This document shows, one piece after another, positions 43,794 through 52,896 of a DNA stretch of 64,000 nt (the first letter of the stretch is position 1; the number at the start of each line of letters is the position of its first letter). The notes under the pieces were generated by a model. It searched no databases and was not told the DNA's origin. It saw nothing but the letters and a program-made list of their open reading frames with translations. The translations under genes were made by a program, and so were the position numbers. The stretch comes from Candidatus Petromonas tenebris. Lineage in GTDB: Bacteria; Bacillota; Clostridia; Peptostreptococcales; Caminicellaceae. The stretch is taken from positions 1-64,000 of the forward strand of contig JACCKY010000019.1 in the NCBI GenBank assembly GCA_014236755.1. The letters are read 5' to 3'.

Positions 43794-45059
43794 CTAACTG
43801 GTCTTCCTAATCCTGTCAATTTGCTGATAAAACTCTACCGGAAAATATTTTATAGCAGTAAGAAGTGCTGTAGGAGCTGTTTGACCAAGTCCGCAGAAGG
43901 ATGCGTACTTCATGACATTGGCAAACTTTTCAACGGTTTTCAGATCTTCTACGCTTGCATTACCTGTTACAAATCTGTTAATGATTTTTGTAAGTTGTCT
44001 GTTGCCTTCTCTACATGGAGTACACTTGCCACAGCTTTCATGGATAAAGAAATCTTGAACAGATTTTAGGAAATGTGTAACCTTATTTGTTTCATCGGCA
44101 ACTAATATTGCTCCTGAGCCAACGCTGGCACCATGTTCTTCTAAATCTTCATAACAGTATTTGATATCAATAAGCTTAGCCGGAATAATTGCTCCAGAAG
44201 CTCCACCAAGTTGAAGGAATTTTAATTGTTTGCCGTCTTTTATACCTCCACCTATGTCATAAATTATTTCTCTAAGGGTAATTCCAAATGGAACTTCATA
44301 GGCGCCCGGTTTGTTTACATTACCGCATAGACTAATTAGTTTGGTACCTTTACTAGTGTGGGTTCCGTATTTAATGTATTCTTCTACTCCCATTTCCAGT
44401 ATAGGTGGAACTGCAGCTAATGTTTCAACATTATTAACAAGAGTTGGAAGTCCAAAAAGACCTTGCTTGCTGGTGCGAGTTAGTTTCAGTCTAGGTCTGC
44501 CGCTTTTACCCTCTATAGATTCAATTAATGCAGTACTTTCACCGCATACGTATGCTCCCGCTCCAGAAACTACTTTGATATTAAAGTTTAGACCTGAGCC
44601 TAAGATGTTCTTGCCTAAGAAGCCATGTTTTTCTGCAAGTTCAATGGCTTTTCTAACTTTGTTATGAAGGTATTTATATTCTTCCCTTATATAGATATAG
44701 CCGTCAGTAGAACCGGTTGTATAGGCTGCTATAATCATTCCCTCTATGACTTTAAATGGATCATATTCAAGAAGATACCTGTCCTTGAAGGTTGCTGGTT
44801 CACCTTCATCAGCATTGCATATAATGAACTTTTTATCACCTTTAACATTTGCAGAATATTCCCATTTTCGTCCTGTCGAGAAGGCTGCTCCGCCCCTACC
44901 TTTTAGGCCTGAAGTCTTGAGAGTACTGATTATTTCCTGGGGCCCCATTTCTATGGCCTTTTTCAAAGCTTCAAATCCGCCAAGCTCTAAATATTCCTCT
45001 ATTGATTCAGGATTGTATTTTTTAAAGTTCTTTGAAATAATATTTACAGTTCTATTCAT
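43794..45059 (-). CDS. hydB: NuoF-like flavoprotein subunit of hydrogenase
   Basis: A 421-residue NADH-oxidising subunit. GRGGAAFSTGRKWE is the FMN/NADH site, GAGAYVCGESTAL is conserved, and a [4Fe-4S] cluster is bound by ESCGKCTPCREG plus a later cysteine (SFCGLGQ). Unlike many bifurcating HydB subunits of about 600 residues, it lacks an N-terminal thioredoxin-like [2Fe-2S] domain and the C-terminal 2[4Fe-4S] domain. Starts 1 nt after hydC. Confidence 0.93.
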   Translation of the reverse strand: MNRTVNIISKNFKKYNPESIEEYLELGGFEALKKAIEMGPQEIISTLKTSGLKGRGGAAFSTGRKWEYSANVKGDKKFIICNADEGEPATFKDRYLLEYDPFKVIEGMIIAAYTTGSTDGYIYIREEYKYLHNKVRKAIELAEKHGFLGKNILGSGLNFNIKVVSGAGAYVCGESTALIESIEGKSGRPRLKLTRTSKQGLFGLPTLVNNVETLAAVPPILEMGVEEYIKYGTHTSKGTKLISLCGNVNKPGAYEVPFGITLREIIYDIGGGIKDGKQLKFLQLGGASGAIIPAKLIDIKYCYEDLEEHGASVGSGAILVADETNKVTHFLKSVQDFFIHESCGKCTPCREGNRQLTKIINRFVTGNASVEDLKTVEKFANVMKYASFCGLGQTAPTALLTAIKYFPVEFYQQIDRIRKTS

Positions 45060-45060
45060 T

Positions 45061-45549
45061 TTAAAGCCCCCTGTAAGTATTAATTATTTCTTTTATTTTT
45101 CCTTTAGTCAGATTACCGTAAACCTTATCGTCGATTCTAAATGCCGGTGATATATCACATGCACCAAAACATGCCGAATACCGAAGAGTAAATTGACCGT
45201 CCTTTGTAGTCTCGCCCATCTTAATCTTTAGTTCTTCTTCCAGTACATCCCTAATTGTTTGATACTTATTTAATCTGCATACTGAACTTTTACAAAGTTG
45301 AACTACGTGCCTGCCCTTAGGTTTATCATTTATGGCAGAGAAAAAAGTTATTACATCATAGACTTTGCTTGTAGGAATTCCTAGCTCTATGCCAACATAT
45401 TTTGCTACTTCCTCTGGAATGTAGTTTTCAGGAATATGGGACTGAATTTCTAGTAAAATATTGACCACGCTATTGTCATCATAATCATAGCTTTCCAGAA
45501 TACGGTCAATTTTGGCAATGAGCTCTTGATCGACTTTAAACTTATCCAT
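45061..45549 (-). CDS. hydC: NuoE-like [2Fe-2S] subunit of hydrogenase
   Basis: A 162-residue thioredoxin-like ferredoxin. Four cysteines in LCKSSVC and SACFGAC bind the [2Fe-2S] cluster; PEEVAKYVGIELGIP is typical of NuoE. It passes electrons between HydB and HydA. First gene of the operon; GGGGAGG precedes ATG. Confidence 0.93.
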   Translation of the reverse strand: MDKFKVDQELIAKIDRILESYDYDDNSVVNILLEIQSHIPENYIPEEVAKYVGIELGIPTSKVYDVITFFSAINDKPKGRHVVQLCKSSVCRLNKYQTIRDVLEEELKIKMGETTKDGQFTLRYSACFGACDISPAFRIDDKVYGNLTKGKIKEIINTYRGL

Positions 45550-45931
45550 TTAGCTAGCCTCCCCTTTTAATATATAAATTTATTTTATAAAGAATAAAAG
45601 CTATTGATACTTATATCATAATAAATAATTAACAAAATATAAAGAATAGTCTATAAATTAACAAAATGAATAAATATCTGAAAATTACCAATTAAATATC
45701 AAAAAGTAATTTATATACTATCAAAAAAATGGTTAGTATAAATAAAAAACTTACTGATAAACATAATATTAGATATTAGTTAGATTCCAGTTAACATAAG
45801 ATAAATGAATACTATTATGTAATTAGATACAGTCTGAGTAATTAATTGGATTAAAAGATATAAAATCCATCAAAAAATTTTACAAATTTTTTTTAAAATT
45901 TCAACAAAAATTGCATTCAGGAGGAGATTAT
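45550..45931. promoter_or_regulatory. Divergent AT-rich regulatory region of hydC
   Basis: About 380 bp without genes. AATTAACAAAAT occurs twice (45627-45638, 45656-45667), 29 bp apart; TTAACAA is also the half-site of the redox repressor Rex, but no full palindrome was found. No clear promoter could be fixed. Confidence 0.35.
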
Positions 45932-46402
45932 ATGAAAATTTTGACACTAATTTCACAAGATAAAAAGAAAGTTAATTTAAGCAGTGAAGATATAAGGAAC
46001 ATGATAGAAGGTGTTGAAAGTGTTCAAGAGGTAAGAGATATAAGTAAAACCATGGATAGAGAAGTTTTTGGATACGATGTTATTCTAAACAGTGATCACG
46101 TAGAAGAGATACTTAGAAATCAAATGGATGATTTAGCTTATAACCTGGATGACGACGAGGAGGGGCAAGAAGCTTTATTTGAACAGGCAGAATATATAAG
46201 TGATGCTATAGTAGACGGCTTAAAGGACTTTATAGAAAGCAGATATGGTGTGGATGATTTTGAAAGTGCCTATAATGTATATAAGGCAGATTTAGATGGG
46301 GGAATAGGTGTTACTTTAACGCTGTCATTTGGAAAGATAAAACATGGAAAACTCTATCAATTAGCCAGTAAAGTGGATCATAAAGGTTCTAATTTTAACT
46401 AA
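45932..46402 (+). CDS. Hypothetical protein (156 aa)
   Basis: A soluble acidic protein (MKILTLISQDKKKVNLSSED...) with a Asp/Glu-rich middle (NLDDDEEGQEALFEQ). No motif or family is recognised and there is no signal or membrane segment. ATG at 45932 has an ideal CAGGAGG site. It diverges from the hydrogenase operon and is followed by a family C repeat. Confidence 0.65.
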   Translation: MKILTLISQDKKKVNLSSEDIRNMIEGVESVQEVRDISKTMDREVFGYDVILNSDHVEEILRNQMDDLAYNLDDDEEGQEALFEQAEYISDAIVDGLKDFIESRYGVDDFESAYNVYKADLDGGIGVTLTLSFGKIKHGKLYQLASKVDHKGSNFN

Positions 46403-46409
46403 ATTTACT

Positions 46410-46580
46410 AAGGGCTAATGACTAAGAACTAAGGACTAATTAAGAAGTGCCCAGAACCCATAACGGGTAACAAGTGACAGGTGACGGGTTACAGGAAAGA
46501 CCCAAAAATATTGACCTGTTATCCCTATTAACTACGAACTACCAACTACTAACTAACAAAGCGTCGTCAGACGCCTTTGT
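46410..46580 (+). repeat. Family C mosaic repeat (C7)
   Basis: A clean copy: GACTAAGAACTAAGGACTAA, GGGTAACAAGTGACAGGTGA, CAGGAAAGACCCAAAAATAT, TATTAACTACGAACTACC, ACTACTAACTAACAAA, then hairpin GCGTC gtca GACGC. Its last bases encode the final codons of the RNase H gene on the other strand. Confidence 0.8.
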
Positions 46581-47127
46581 TCTTATTTCTTACTTCATCT
46601 ATGCCCATATTGGCTAATTTATCAGCTCTAAGATTCATCTTAGTTATATATATAAAGTCTTCTTTTGTAAAAGAACTTCCATTCCATGATTTGAATTTTG
46701 CAAACCATTTGTTTATCTGGGCTTCATTATTTAAATTCATATGGCCTTTTACTCGGTAAAAATTCACTTTTGAATGTTTCTCTATGAGGCTGAGTATTTC
46801 TTCCCACAGCTCTCTATTTTCTACAGGCTTTTTTTGGTAGGTTTTCCAACCGTTTTGTCTCCACTTTACATACCATTTTTTAGTAAAGCATTCTACCAGA
46901 TATGAGCTATCGGAGAAAATATTGATATTTAGTCCATCCTTGTTTAAAGACTTGAGAGCTTCCATAACAGCCGTAAGCTCCATTTTATTATTGGTGGTAT
47001 TTTTTTCTCCCCCAAATATTTCTTTGCTATGTTCTCCATAAACTAATATTGCACCCCAGCCTCCAAAATTATTTTCGTTTTGATTGCCGGAACATGCACC
47101 GTCTGTATAAATATTAACTGGTTTCAA
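46567..47127 (-). CDS. rnhA: Ribonuclease HI
   Basis: A 186-residue RNase H that cuts RNA in RNA-DNA hybrids. Catalytic acids are visible: YTDGACSGN, KMELTAVMEAL, FSDSSYLVE and a late D in RADKLANMG. TTG at 47127 gives better spacing from AGAGGTG than TTG 47130. Its 3' end lies in the family C hairpin. Confidence 0.93.
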   Translation of the reverse strand: MKPVNIYTDGACSGNQNENNFGGWGAILVYGEHSKEIFGGEKNTTNNKMELTAVMEALKSLNKDGLNINIFSDSSYLVECFTKKWYVKWRQNGWKTYQKKPVENRELWEEILSLIEKHSKVNFYRVKGHMNLNNEAQINKWFAKFKSWNGSSFTKEDFIYITKMNLRADKLANMGIDEVRNKNKGV

Positions 47128-47225
47128 CAAATCACCTCTTACTGTTGATTTTTGCCAGGGATAATTTATTAAAAATTACTTATCCTAATAATGAACCTAA
47201 CCTTTCTAAAAGGAGGTCAAAAAAT

Positions 47226-47426
47226 ATGGATAAAGTACGTGAAGGTTTAGTTCCTACAGTTTTAGGAACAGCAGTTGCTGCTACTGGTGCTCTTATGTCT
47301 AGAAATTCAAGAAATAACTTTATGTTTAGAGATAATGGCGATAAAGTGGCATGGGGAATAATGGGATTTGGACTAGCTCATGTAGTTTTAGGTACAATAG
47401 ACTTAATGCAGCATAGAAATGGGTAA
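47226..47426 (+). CDS. Small membrane protein (66 aa), unknown
   Basis: Two hydrophobic segments (about residues 8-24 and 43-60) flank a polar stretch SRNSRNNFMFRDNGDK. AAAAGGAGG is well placed before ATG 47226. It reads as a real short gene, convergent to plsC with a shared terminator. No function known. Confidence 0.65.
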   Translation: MDKVREGLVPTVLGTAVAATGALMSRNSRNNFMFRDNGDKVAWGIMGFGLAHVVLGTIDLMQHRNG

Positions 47427-47446
47427 GGGAGAAATCCCTTACTTTA
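47423..47446. terminator. Shared terminator
   Basis: GTAAGGG / CCCTTAC hairpin overlapping the stop of the small membrane protein gene and lying just past the plsC stop. Confidence 0.75.
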
Positions 47447-48149
47447 TTCTATATACTCCCTGATATTTAGGGTCCAGTAGTTCAGCAATTTTTTTCATAG
47501 AATATTCTGTGACATATTCTGTCCATACTTTCTTATTTTCTTCGGTCTTTTCAGGGAGAGAAAAAGCCTCTCCAAATGTTATTTTGACCTTTGCATGGTT
47601 AAACTTTTCCTTTCCCATATTGGTATGATGAATGGGGACTAGTTTTTCTGTTCCCTCTAAACCTATAGGGATAATTTTACAATTTGACATTTTAGCTAAA
47701 AGAATAAATCCTTTTTTGGCTTGTATAAGAGAGCCGGTCCTACTTCTTGTCCCTTCAGGAAAAATAAAGATAGAGCCTTTATTTTTCAAATGCTTAATTG
47801 CTTCTTTTATAGCCCTTTTATCGGCTGAGTTTGGAGTTATCTGTATTGTATTTATAGTCTCCATCACCAAATTCGTTACAGGGTTTTTACTAAGCTTGAT
47901 ACCGGCCATAAAGGCTACATTATTGTTCCTAAGAAATCTATTTAAAATCACGCCATCTACATTACTAAGGTGATTTGCTATATAGATAGTAGGAGTTCCT
48001 TTTCTTTCTTCGAGTATTTGTCTATTTATGACCTTAATATCTGCATACCTATCTATGAAGCGGTTTATTACATTAGATGTTAATTTTACTCTTGTATTTT
48101 TAGGTATAATCTTTGATACTAAAACAAGGGAGTTTAGTATTATACTCAT
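47439..48149 (-). CDS. plsC: 1-acyl-sn-glycerol-3-phosphate acyltransferase
   Basis: A 236-residue membrane-associated acyltransferase of phospholipid synthesis. The catalytic HX4D box is NHLSNVDG and the substrate motif is FPEGTRSRTG. Length is typical. It acylates lysophosphatidate to phosphatidate. Single gene on the minus strand. Confidence 0.92.
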   Translation of the reverse strand: MSIILNSLVLVSKIIPKNTRVKLTSNVINRFIDRYADIKVINRQILEERKGTPTIYIANHLSNVDGVILNRFLRNNNVAFMAGIKLSKNPVTNLVMETINTIQITPNSADKRAIKEAIKHLKNKGSIFIFPEGTRSRTGSLIQAKKGFILLAKMSNCKIIPIGLEGTEKLVPIHHTNMGKEKFNHAKVKITFGEAFSLPEKTEENKKVWTEYVTEYSMKKIAELLDPKYQGVYRIK

Positions 48150-48275
48150 TATTTAAGCTAGCTTTATTGCCAGACCCTCCTTTCTAAAACTATGTTAGTT
48201 CATCTAGCATTTTAATTATAACATTATTATACCTATTTTCAACTTTTTTATATGTAAAACTGATATACCGAGCTT

Positions 48276-48340
48276 AATTAAACTCTTGTATTAGTTATTC
48301 CAACAGTATAGTTTAAGGATATCCTTCAATGATTCTTCCT
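48276..48340 (-). repeat. Family B fragment (B3)
   Basis: About 65 bp matching one arm (CTTGTATTAGTTATTCCAAC, TATCCTTCAATGATTC). The other arm is lost. Confidence 0.65.
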
Positions 48341-48362
48341 TAATATTAAAACTTAATATTAA

Positions 48363-48395
48363 AAAATAAGCGAAACTGTAAGTTTCGCTTATTTT
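48363..48395 (-). terminator. Terminator of UPF0180 gene
   Basis: AAAATAAGCGAAAC / GTTTCGCTTATTTT, a 14-bp perfect stem downstream of the minus-strand UPF0180 gene. Confidence 0.88.
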
Positions 48396-48413
48396 AGTCA
48401 TTTGATTAATATA

Positions 48414-48680
48414 TTAGCATCTAATAGTTTTTACATATTCGAGAACCTTTTCGGGAGTAAGTCTTGTAGCGTCAATGAGGAGCATCTGTTTATCATTTGG
48501 ACCGCAGACTCTACATTGAGTAGTTTCAATCTCTTCATATTCTGAATCAATGCCTGAGATAATAGTTATATCTGCATCACCATCATAATCTTCATATGAT
48601 ACCACATCATACCCTTCATTTTTTAGCAATTCAAAGATTTCATTAAGACCTTTTTGAATAGCGACTTTATACTTTTTCAT
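48414..48680 (-). CDS. UPF0180-family protein (YkuS-like)
   Basis: An 88-residue protein with the family pattern of a short helix, GYDVVSYEDYDGDADITIISG, and a C-terminal helix. Contains CRVCG. GGGGGAGGAT precedes ATG. Function unknown in the family. Confidence 0.82.
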   Translation of the reverse strand: MKKYKVAIQKGLNEIFELLKNEGYDVVSYEDYDGDADITIISGIDSEYEEIETTQCRVCGPNDKQMLLIDATRLTPEKVLEYVKTIRC

Positions 48681-48809
48681 TATATCCTCCCCCTTTACCT
48701 AATAGGTACCCAGTATAAACTATTAATAATCTACAAAAATATTTGTTTTATAAATATTATTACGATTATAAAAATTTATTATTCAAAATTTCGAAATATA
48801 TTAGTTTTA

Positions 48810-48934
48810 AATTAACTTCTTGTGCCATTTAATCCAGTAACACAACTTTAAATATCCTTCAATGTTTCCTATGAAGCGACTTTGAAGAGGATTATTGAAG
48901 GATATTTATAGGGAAATAGTAAGGTGAGTTAAAT
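48810..48934 (-). repeat. Family B palindromic repeat, short form (B4)
   Basis: 125 bp: both arms present (ATATCCTTCAATGTTTCC and GAAGAGGATTATTGAAGGAT) but the central 60 bp of the long form are missing. It lies next to the korB stop codon. Confidence 0.85.
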
Positions 48935-49789
48935 AAAATCTTCTATTAGCTTATCAAAGCTTTCAGATATATCTAAGTTTTGATAAATTATGGGGGTTTT
49001 ATGTTTTTTGGAAAGCCTTTCATGATATTCCATCTGTTTATTTTCGTAGAGTATACCTGTAAACAGTCCTCCTGTCTCGATGTATTTATTCATTGCATTT
49101 TGAAAGCTTGTTTTATCATGATCAGAATCTTCATCAAGATTAACGAGATGCTCTCTAAACCACTGGTAGGTATTTACTTTATTAAATGTTACGCATGGAC
49201 TAAATACGTTTATAAATGAAAATCCTTTGTGATTTATGGCCTTAATAATTATATCTATAAGCTGCTCCTGATAGGCTGAAAAACCTTGAGCTACAAAACC
49301 GCTGCCGGAAGCTAGAGCTAAAAGTCCTGGTCTTAGAGGGTCTTCTATATGACCGTAGGGTGTACTTTTGGTAACGAAGTTCTTTTCGCTTAGAGGAGAA
49401 GTATGACCTTTAGTGAGACCGTATATCTGGTTGTTCATTACTATATAGGTTATATCTATATTTCTTTTCATGGCGTGTATAGTGTGATTGGTTCCTATAG
49501 CAAAGCCATCTCCGTCTCCTCCCATGGCTATAACAGTAAGCTCCGGATTTGTTAGCTTAATACCTTGGGCTATGGGCAGGGCCCTGCCATGGATGCTGTG
49601 AAATCCATAGGTTTTTAGATAGCCTGATATCCTTCCTGAACAACCTATGCCGGAAACGGTCATTAGATTGTGATTATCTAAGTTAAGTCTGGCTGCTGCC
49701 GCCTGTAGGGAACGTAGTACTGAAAAATCTCCACAACCGGGACACCATGTAGGAGTAACATCGTTTTGATATTTCTTAACAGTCGTCAT
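48929..49789 (-). CDS. korB: 2-oxoacid:ferredoxin oxidoreductase, beta subunit
   Basis: A 286-residue thiamine-diphosphate-binding subunit. WCPGCGDF supplies cluster cysteines, MGGDGDGFAIG the ThDP/Mg site, and NNQIYGLTKGQ-like NNQIYGLTKGH is typical. With KorA it oxidises a 2-oxoacid (2-oxoglutarate or a branched-chain/aryl analogue) with CoA and reduces ferredoxin. ATG directly follows the korA stop. Confidence 0.93.
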   Translation of the reverse strand: MTTVKKYQNDVTPTWCPGCGDFSVLRSLQAAAARLNLDNHNLMTVSGIGCSGRISGYLKTYGFHSIHGRALPIAQGIKLTNPELTVIAMGGDGDGFAIGTNHTIHAMKRNIDITYIVMNNQIYGLTKGHTSPLSEKNFVTKSTPYGHIEDPLRPGLLALASGSGFVAQGFSAYQEQLIDIIIKAINHKGFSFINVFSPCVTFNKVNTYQWFREHLVNLDEDSDHDKTSFQNAMNKYIETGGLFTGILYENKQMEYHERLSKKHKTPIIYQNLDISESFDKLIEDFI

Positions 49790-51511
49790 CTATATCATCT
49801 CCTCGATTTTGGATTTTATTTCTGCCAGTTTAAAAGGTGTGCCATCGTATTTAAGCAGGTTGTGGAACTTATCATGGCATGGCAGTTTCTGTTTTATTAT
49901 CGATGCAAGTTGACCCCTTGCATTGTTTTCAACTATAAGAATTTTAGAGTACTTTTCAGTCAACTCCTTTAACTGTTTTACCGGGAGGGGTTTAATCATT
50001 TTAAAAGCCCCATAGGCCACAGGTAGATTATAATCTTCTACGACTTTTTTGATAATTCCATAGTTGGAACCGATTGAAAGTACCAGTAGAGAACTATTTG
50101 TAGTGCCAAATATATCTATATTATTTTGGGATTCCAATTTTCTTATCTTATTTAATCTTTTATCCATCATTTTCTTTCTGTTGTCGGGATAGTTATTTGG
50201 AGTACCGATTATAGAGTGTTCCAGTCCCGTAACCTTGTGGATTCCTTCTAAAAATCCCGGTAGAGTTCTTTGTGAAATATTGTCACTGGTAAAGTCAAAT
50301 CTTCTAAAGTCAAGTTTGGTTTCCTCTAAATTTTCTCCAGATGCTATTTTACCTCTATCAATAGTTATTTTATTTTTATCTAATGATTTAATAGTTTGAC
50401 GTGATAATCCCAGTGCAAGATCGCTTAATATTATGACCGGACACTGGTATTTTTCTGCTAAATTAAAAGCCTGTATGCTTTGATAAAAGCATTCTTCTAC
50501 AGAATATGGTGTGACAATAATCAGAGGAATTTCACCATGAGCTCCGTGGTATAGAAACTCAATATCGCTCTGCTCATGTTTTGTAGGAAGTCCCGTACTG
50601 GGACCAACCCTTTGAACGTCTACTATGACTATGGGTATCTCCGCCATCCCGGCAAGGCCTATACCCTCCATCATGAGGGAAATTCCTGGTCCAGATGATG
50701 CTGTCATAGCCCGTGAACCAGCATAGGAACTGCCTAAGCTCATGGTAATCGCTGCGATTTCATCTTCAGTTTGAAGTACTATGCCACCATAGTCTGGAAG
50801 CTTTTCGGATAGGTATTCCATTATTTCTGAAGCAGGAGTTATGGGGTAGGCTGCCATGAACCGGCATCCTGCCATCAAAGCTCCAAAGGCTATGGCTTCA
50901 TTTCCTATCATAGAAGCTCTTTTTTCGGATATAGATGTGTTTAAATTATATCTTGTTTTTATTTCCTCGTTTTCTATTGGTTCCTCATAGGTTTTATCAA
51001 GAACGGTAAAATTTTTAGATAGTATATCCTGTCCTTTTTTCTTGTAGGTTTCCTCTACAGTATCCTTGATATTTTGACTATGTATGTTCAAAAGTCTTCC
51101 TAAAAGGCCTAATAGTGAGGTGTTTTTCATAATACAGCTTCCATACTTTTTAGCAATATCAGTAAAGGGGAAGGATAGGAAGCCTAGATCCCGTCTTACA
51201 AAATAGTTTTCAGGGTTAATTATTGAATCGTAGATTACAAGCCCACCTTCTTTAAGCCTGTCTATATTAACTTCTATACTTTCCATATCAAATGCTATCA
51301 ATATATCTAAACTGTCACCGTATGCCAGTACCTCTTTTGTGTTTATTTCTATAATGTAGTTTGTATGTCCACCCTTTATCCTGGAAGAGAAGTTTCTAAA
51401 TCCATAGGTAAAGTAGCCAAGTCTTGAAAGGGTTTTTATAAGTATATTACCAGTACTGACTATACCTTCACCTTGAGTTCCTCCTATCATTAAAGTTATA
51501 TTATTCGTCAA
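49790..51511 (-). CDS. korA: 2-oxoacid:ferredoxin oxidoreductase, fused gamma-alpha subunit
   Basis: A 573-residue protein. Residues 1-180 are the gamma domain (MIGGTQGEGIVSTG, FSSRIKGGHTNY); the rest is the alpha (pyrimidine-binding) domain (GNEAIAFGALMAGCRFMAAYPITPASEI). TTG at 51511 follows AGGAGGTG; the longer upstream reading has no support. No delta ferredoxin subunit is present, as usual in KorAB types. Substrate cannot be settled. Confidence 0.93.
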   Translation of the reverse strand: MTNNITLMIGGTQGEGIVSTGNILIKTLSRLGYFTYGFRNFSSRIKGGHTNYIIEINTKEVLAYGDSLDILIAFDMESIEVNIDRLKEGGLVIYDSIINPENYFVRRDLGFLSFPFTDIAKKYGSCIMKNTSLLGLLGRLLNIHSQNIKDTVEETYKKKGQDILSKNFTVLDKTYEEPIENEEIKTRYNLNTSISEKRASMIGNEAIAFGALMAGCRFMAAYPITPASEIMEYLSEKLPDYGGIVLQTEDEIAAITMSLGSSYAGSRAMTASSGPGISLMMEGIGLAGMAEIPIVIVDVQRVGPSTGLPTKHEQSDIEFLYHGAHGEIPLIIVTPYSVEECFYQSIQAFNLAEKYQCPVIILSDLALGLSRQTIKSLDKNKITIDRGKIASGENLEETKLDFRRFDFTSDNISQRTLPGFLEGIHKVTGLEHSIIGTPNNYPDNRKKMMDKRLNKIRKLESQNNIDIFGTTNSSLLVLSIGSNYGIIKKVVEDYNLPVAYGAFKMIKPLPVKQLKELTEKYSKILIVENNARGQLASIIKQKLPCHDKFHNLLKYDGTPFKLAEIKSKIEEMI

Positions 51512-51598
51512 AAAATTACACCTCCTAAAATTTATGAAATGTAAAAAATGGCTATCATCAATAATATTACCCAAAACTATCTAAAGTTTAACCATTAA

Positions 51599-51633
51599 AA
51601 AAATGACCTTGGAATAGTAAGGTCATTTTTTAG
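51599..51633. terminator. Terminator upstream of korA
   Basis: AAAAATGACCTT / AAGGTCATTTTT, a 12-bp stem with A/T tails on both sides, between the ZIP gene's end and the korA start. Confidence 0.8.
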
Positions 51634-51663
51634 ATAATTCACAAACTCATAGAAAGATACATT

Positions 51664-51707
51664 TTTTTGTTGATAACTTTAAGATTCAACAAAAGTTATC
51701 AACAAAA
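51664..51707 (-). terminator. Terminator of ZIP gene
   Basis: TTGTTGATAACTTT / AAAGTTATCAACAA, a 14-bp stem just downstream of the minus-strand ZIP gene. Confidence 0.8.
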
Positions 51708-51715
51708 AAGAAAAG

Positions 51716-52498
51716 TTATCCCAAGGTTACATCCAAAAACATCATTATTACGAAGCCTATCAATACCCCATAGGTTGCTACTCTTTCATAGTTATGCTTA
51801 TGGGTTTCAGGGATGATTTCATCACTTATTACAAAGAGCATGGCACCAGCTGCAAAGGCAAGGCCTAAGGGAAGAATAGATTGGGCTAATTGAACAAGGC
51901 CTACTCCTATGATTCCTCCTATGGGCTCTACAAGTCCCGTAAGGAGAGCGATGAAAAATGCAGTAGATGTTTTATATTTTTCCCTAATAAGGGCTAGAGC
52001 AACTGCTAAACCTTCTGGTACATTTTGAAGGCCGATTCCTATAGCCAAACTTATACCGTTAGCTATATCACCATTTCCGAAGCCTACTCCAACTGCCAGA
52101 CCTTCCGGGAAATTATGAAGGGTTATGGCTATGATAAACAGCCAAACCTTTTTCAGACTGGAATCATTGCCTTCATGCCTTCCCTCCAATAAGTGCTCAT
52201 GAGGAGCATATTTATCTATAAGATCTAAAAATATTCCACCCAAGAGTATGCCAGATAAGGTAATAGTTGCTCCCTTTACACCTCCGCCTCCATACTCAAT
52301 AGCAGGAACTATAAGGCTAAAGGATGTAGCTGCCAGCATAACACCAGCTGCAAAGCCCAGCATTGCATCGAGAAACTTATGAGAGATATCCTTTGTGAAA
52401 AATATCGGTATAGCACCCACTCCTGTTGCACACCCTGCGGCAACACTAGCAATAAATCCTACTAATATAACGTTATACCCTTGTAAAAATTCTACCAT
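51716..52498 (-). CDS. ZIP-family metal transporter
   Basis: A 260-residue protein with about eight membrane helices. The metal-binding motifs are LHNFPEGLAVGVGFGNG (helix 4) and GLQNVPEGLAVALAL (helix 5), with ISDEIIPETHKHN near the end. It imports zinc, iron or other divalent ions. A small His loop (HEHLLEGRHEG) lies between helices 3 and 4. ATG at 52498 follows AAGGGGT. Confidence 0.92.
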   Translation of the reverse strand: MVEFLQGYNVILVGFIASVAAGCATGVGAIPIFFTKDISHKFLDAMLGFAAGVMLAATSFSLIVPAIEYGGGGVKGATITLSGILLGGIFLDLIDKYAPHEHLLEGRHEGNDSSLKKVWLFIIAITLHNFPEGLAVGVGFGNGDIANGISLAIGIGLQNVPEGLAVALALIREKYKTSTAFFIALLTGLVEPIGGIIGVGLVQLAQSILPLGLAFAAGAMLFVISDEIIPETHKHNYERVATYGVLIGFVIMMFLDVTLG

Positions 52499-52896
52499 GT
52501 TCACTACCCCTTCTTTAAAAATTCAACTCTTTTTCAATATACCCATTAAATAGGATTTATAATATATTTTATTATTTTCTTAGAAAATTTTGTTTTTTTT
52601 GGGAACAAAGGCTGACGTCTATATAACAGCAAAGTAGTAAAGGTCTGGTTTGTTTAAGTAGTTAGATTGTATTTTATATTACTAAATATGGAATTTTTTA
52701 TAAAAAGCTATGAATTAGAGAACATTTTATAAAGTTTAATAATCTTATAGGTGAAATGTATGGAAAAGGAGGAGTTAATTTGATTTGTTTTAAATATCAT
52801 ATTTATTAGAAAATTATGGATTAAGTTAACGTTTATGTATAAAATATTAAATAAGGTAGAAAGTGACTATGAAATATTGTGGCTGGAGGTGGTTGT
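52499..52896. other. Intergenic region with a 9-codon ORF
   Basis: About 400 bp. AAAAGGAGG at about 52765-52773 is followed by TTG and nine codons (MICFKYHIY, 52780-52809). It may be a leader peptide or a truncated gene start. Nothing else recognised. Confidence 0.3.

Noticed and set aside
43821-45150. Several plus-strand ORFs within the hydrogenase genes
   Set aside because: They lie opposite clear hydB/hydC sequence with conserved cofactor motifs and have no ribosome binding sites.
45627-45667. Rex operator upstream of hydC
   Set aside because: Only TTAACAA half-sites in direct repeat; the required inverted TTGTTAA half-site is absent.
51664-51707. DnaA-box cluster (TTATCAACA-like) as a replication origin
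   Set aside because: The matches are the two arms of one hairpin behind the ZIP gene, with no further boxes and no dnaA/dnaN nearby.
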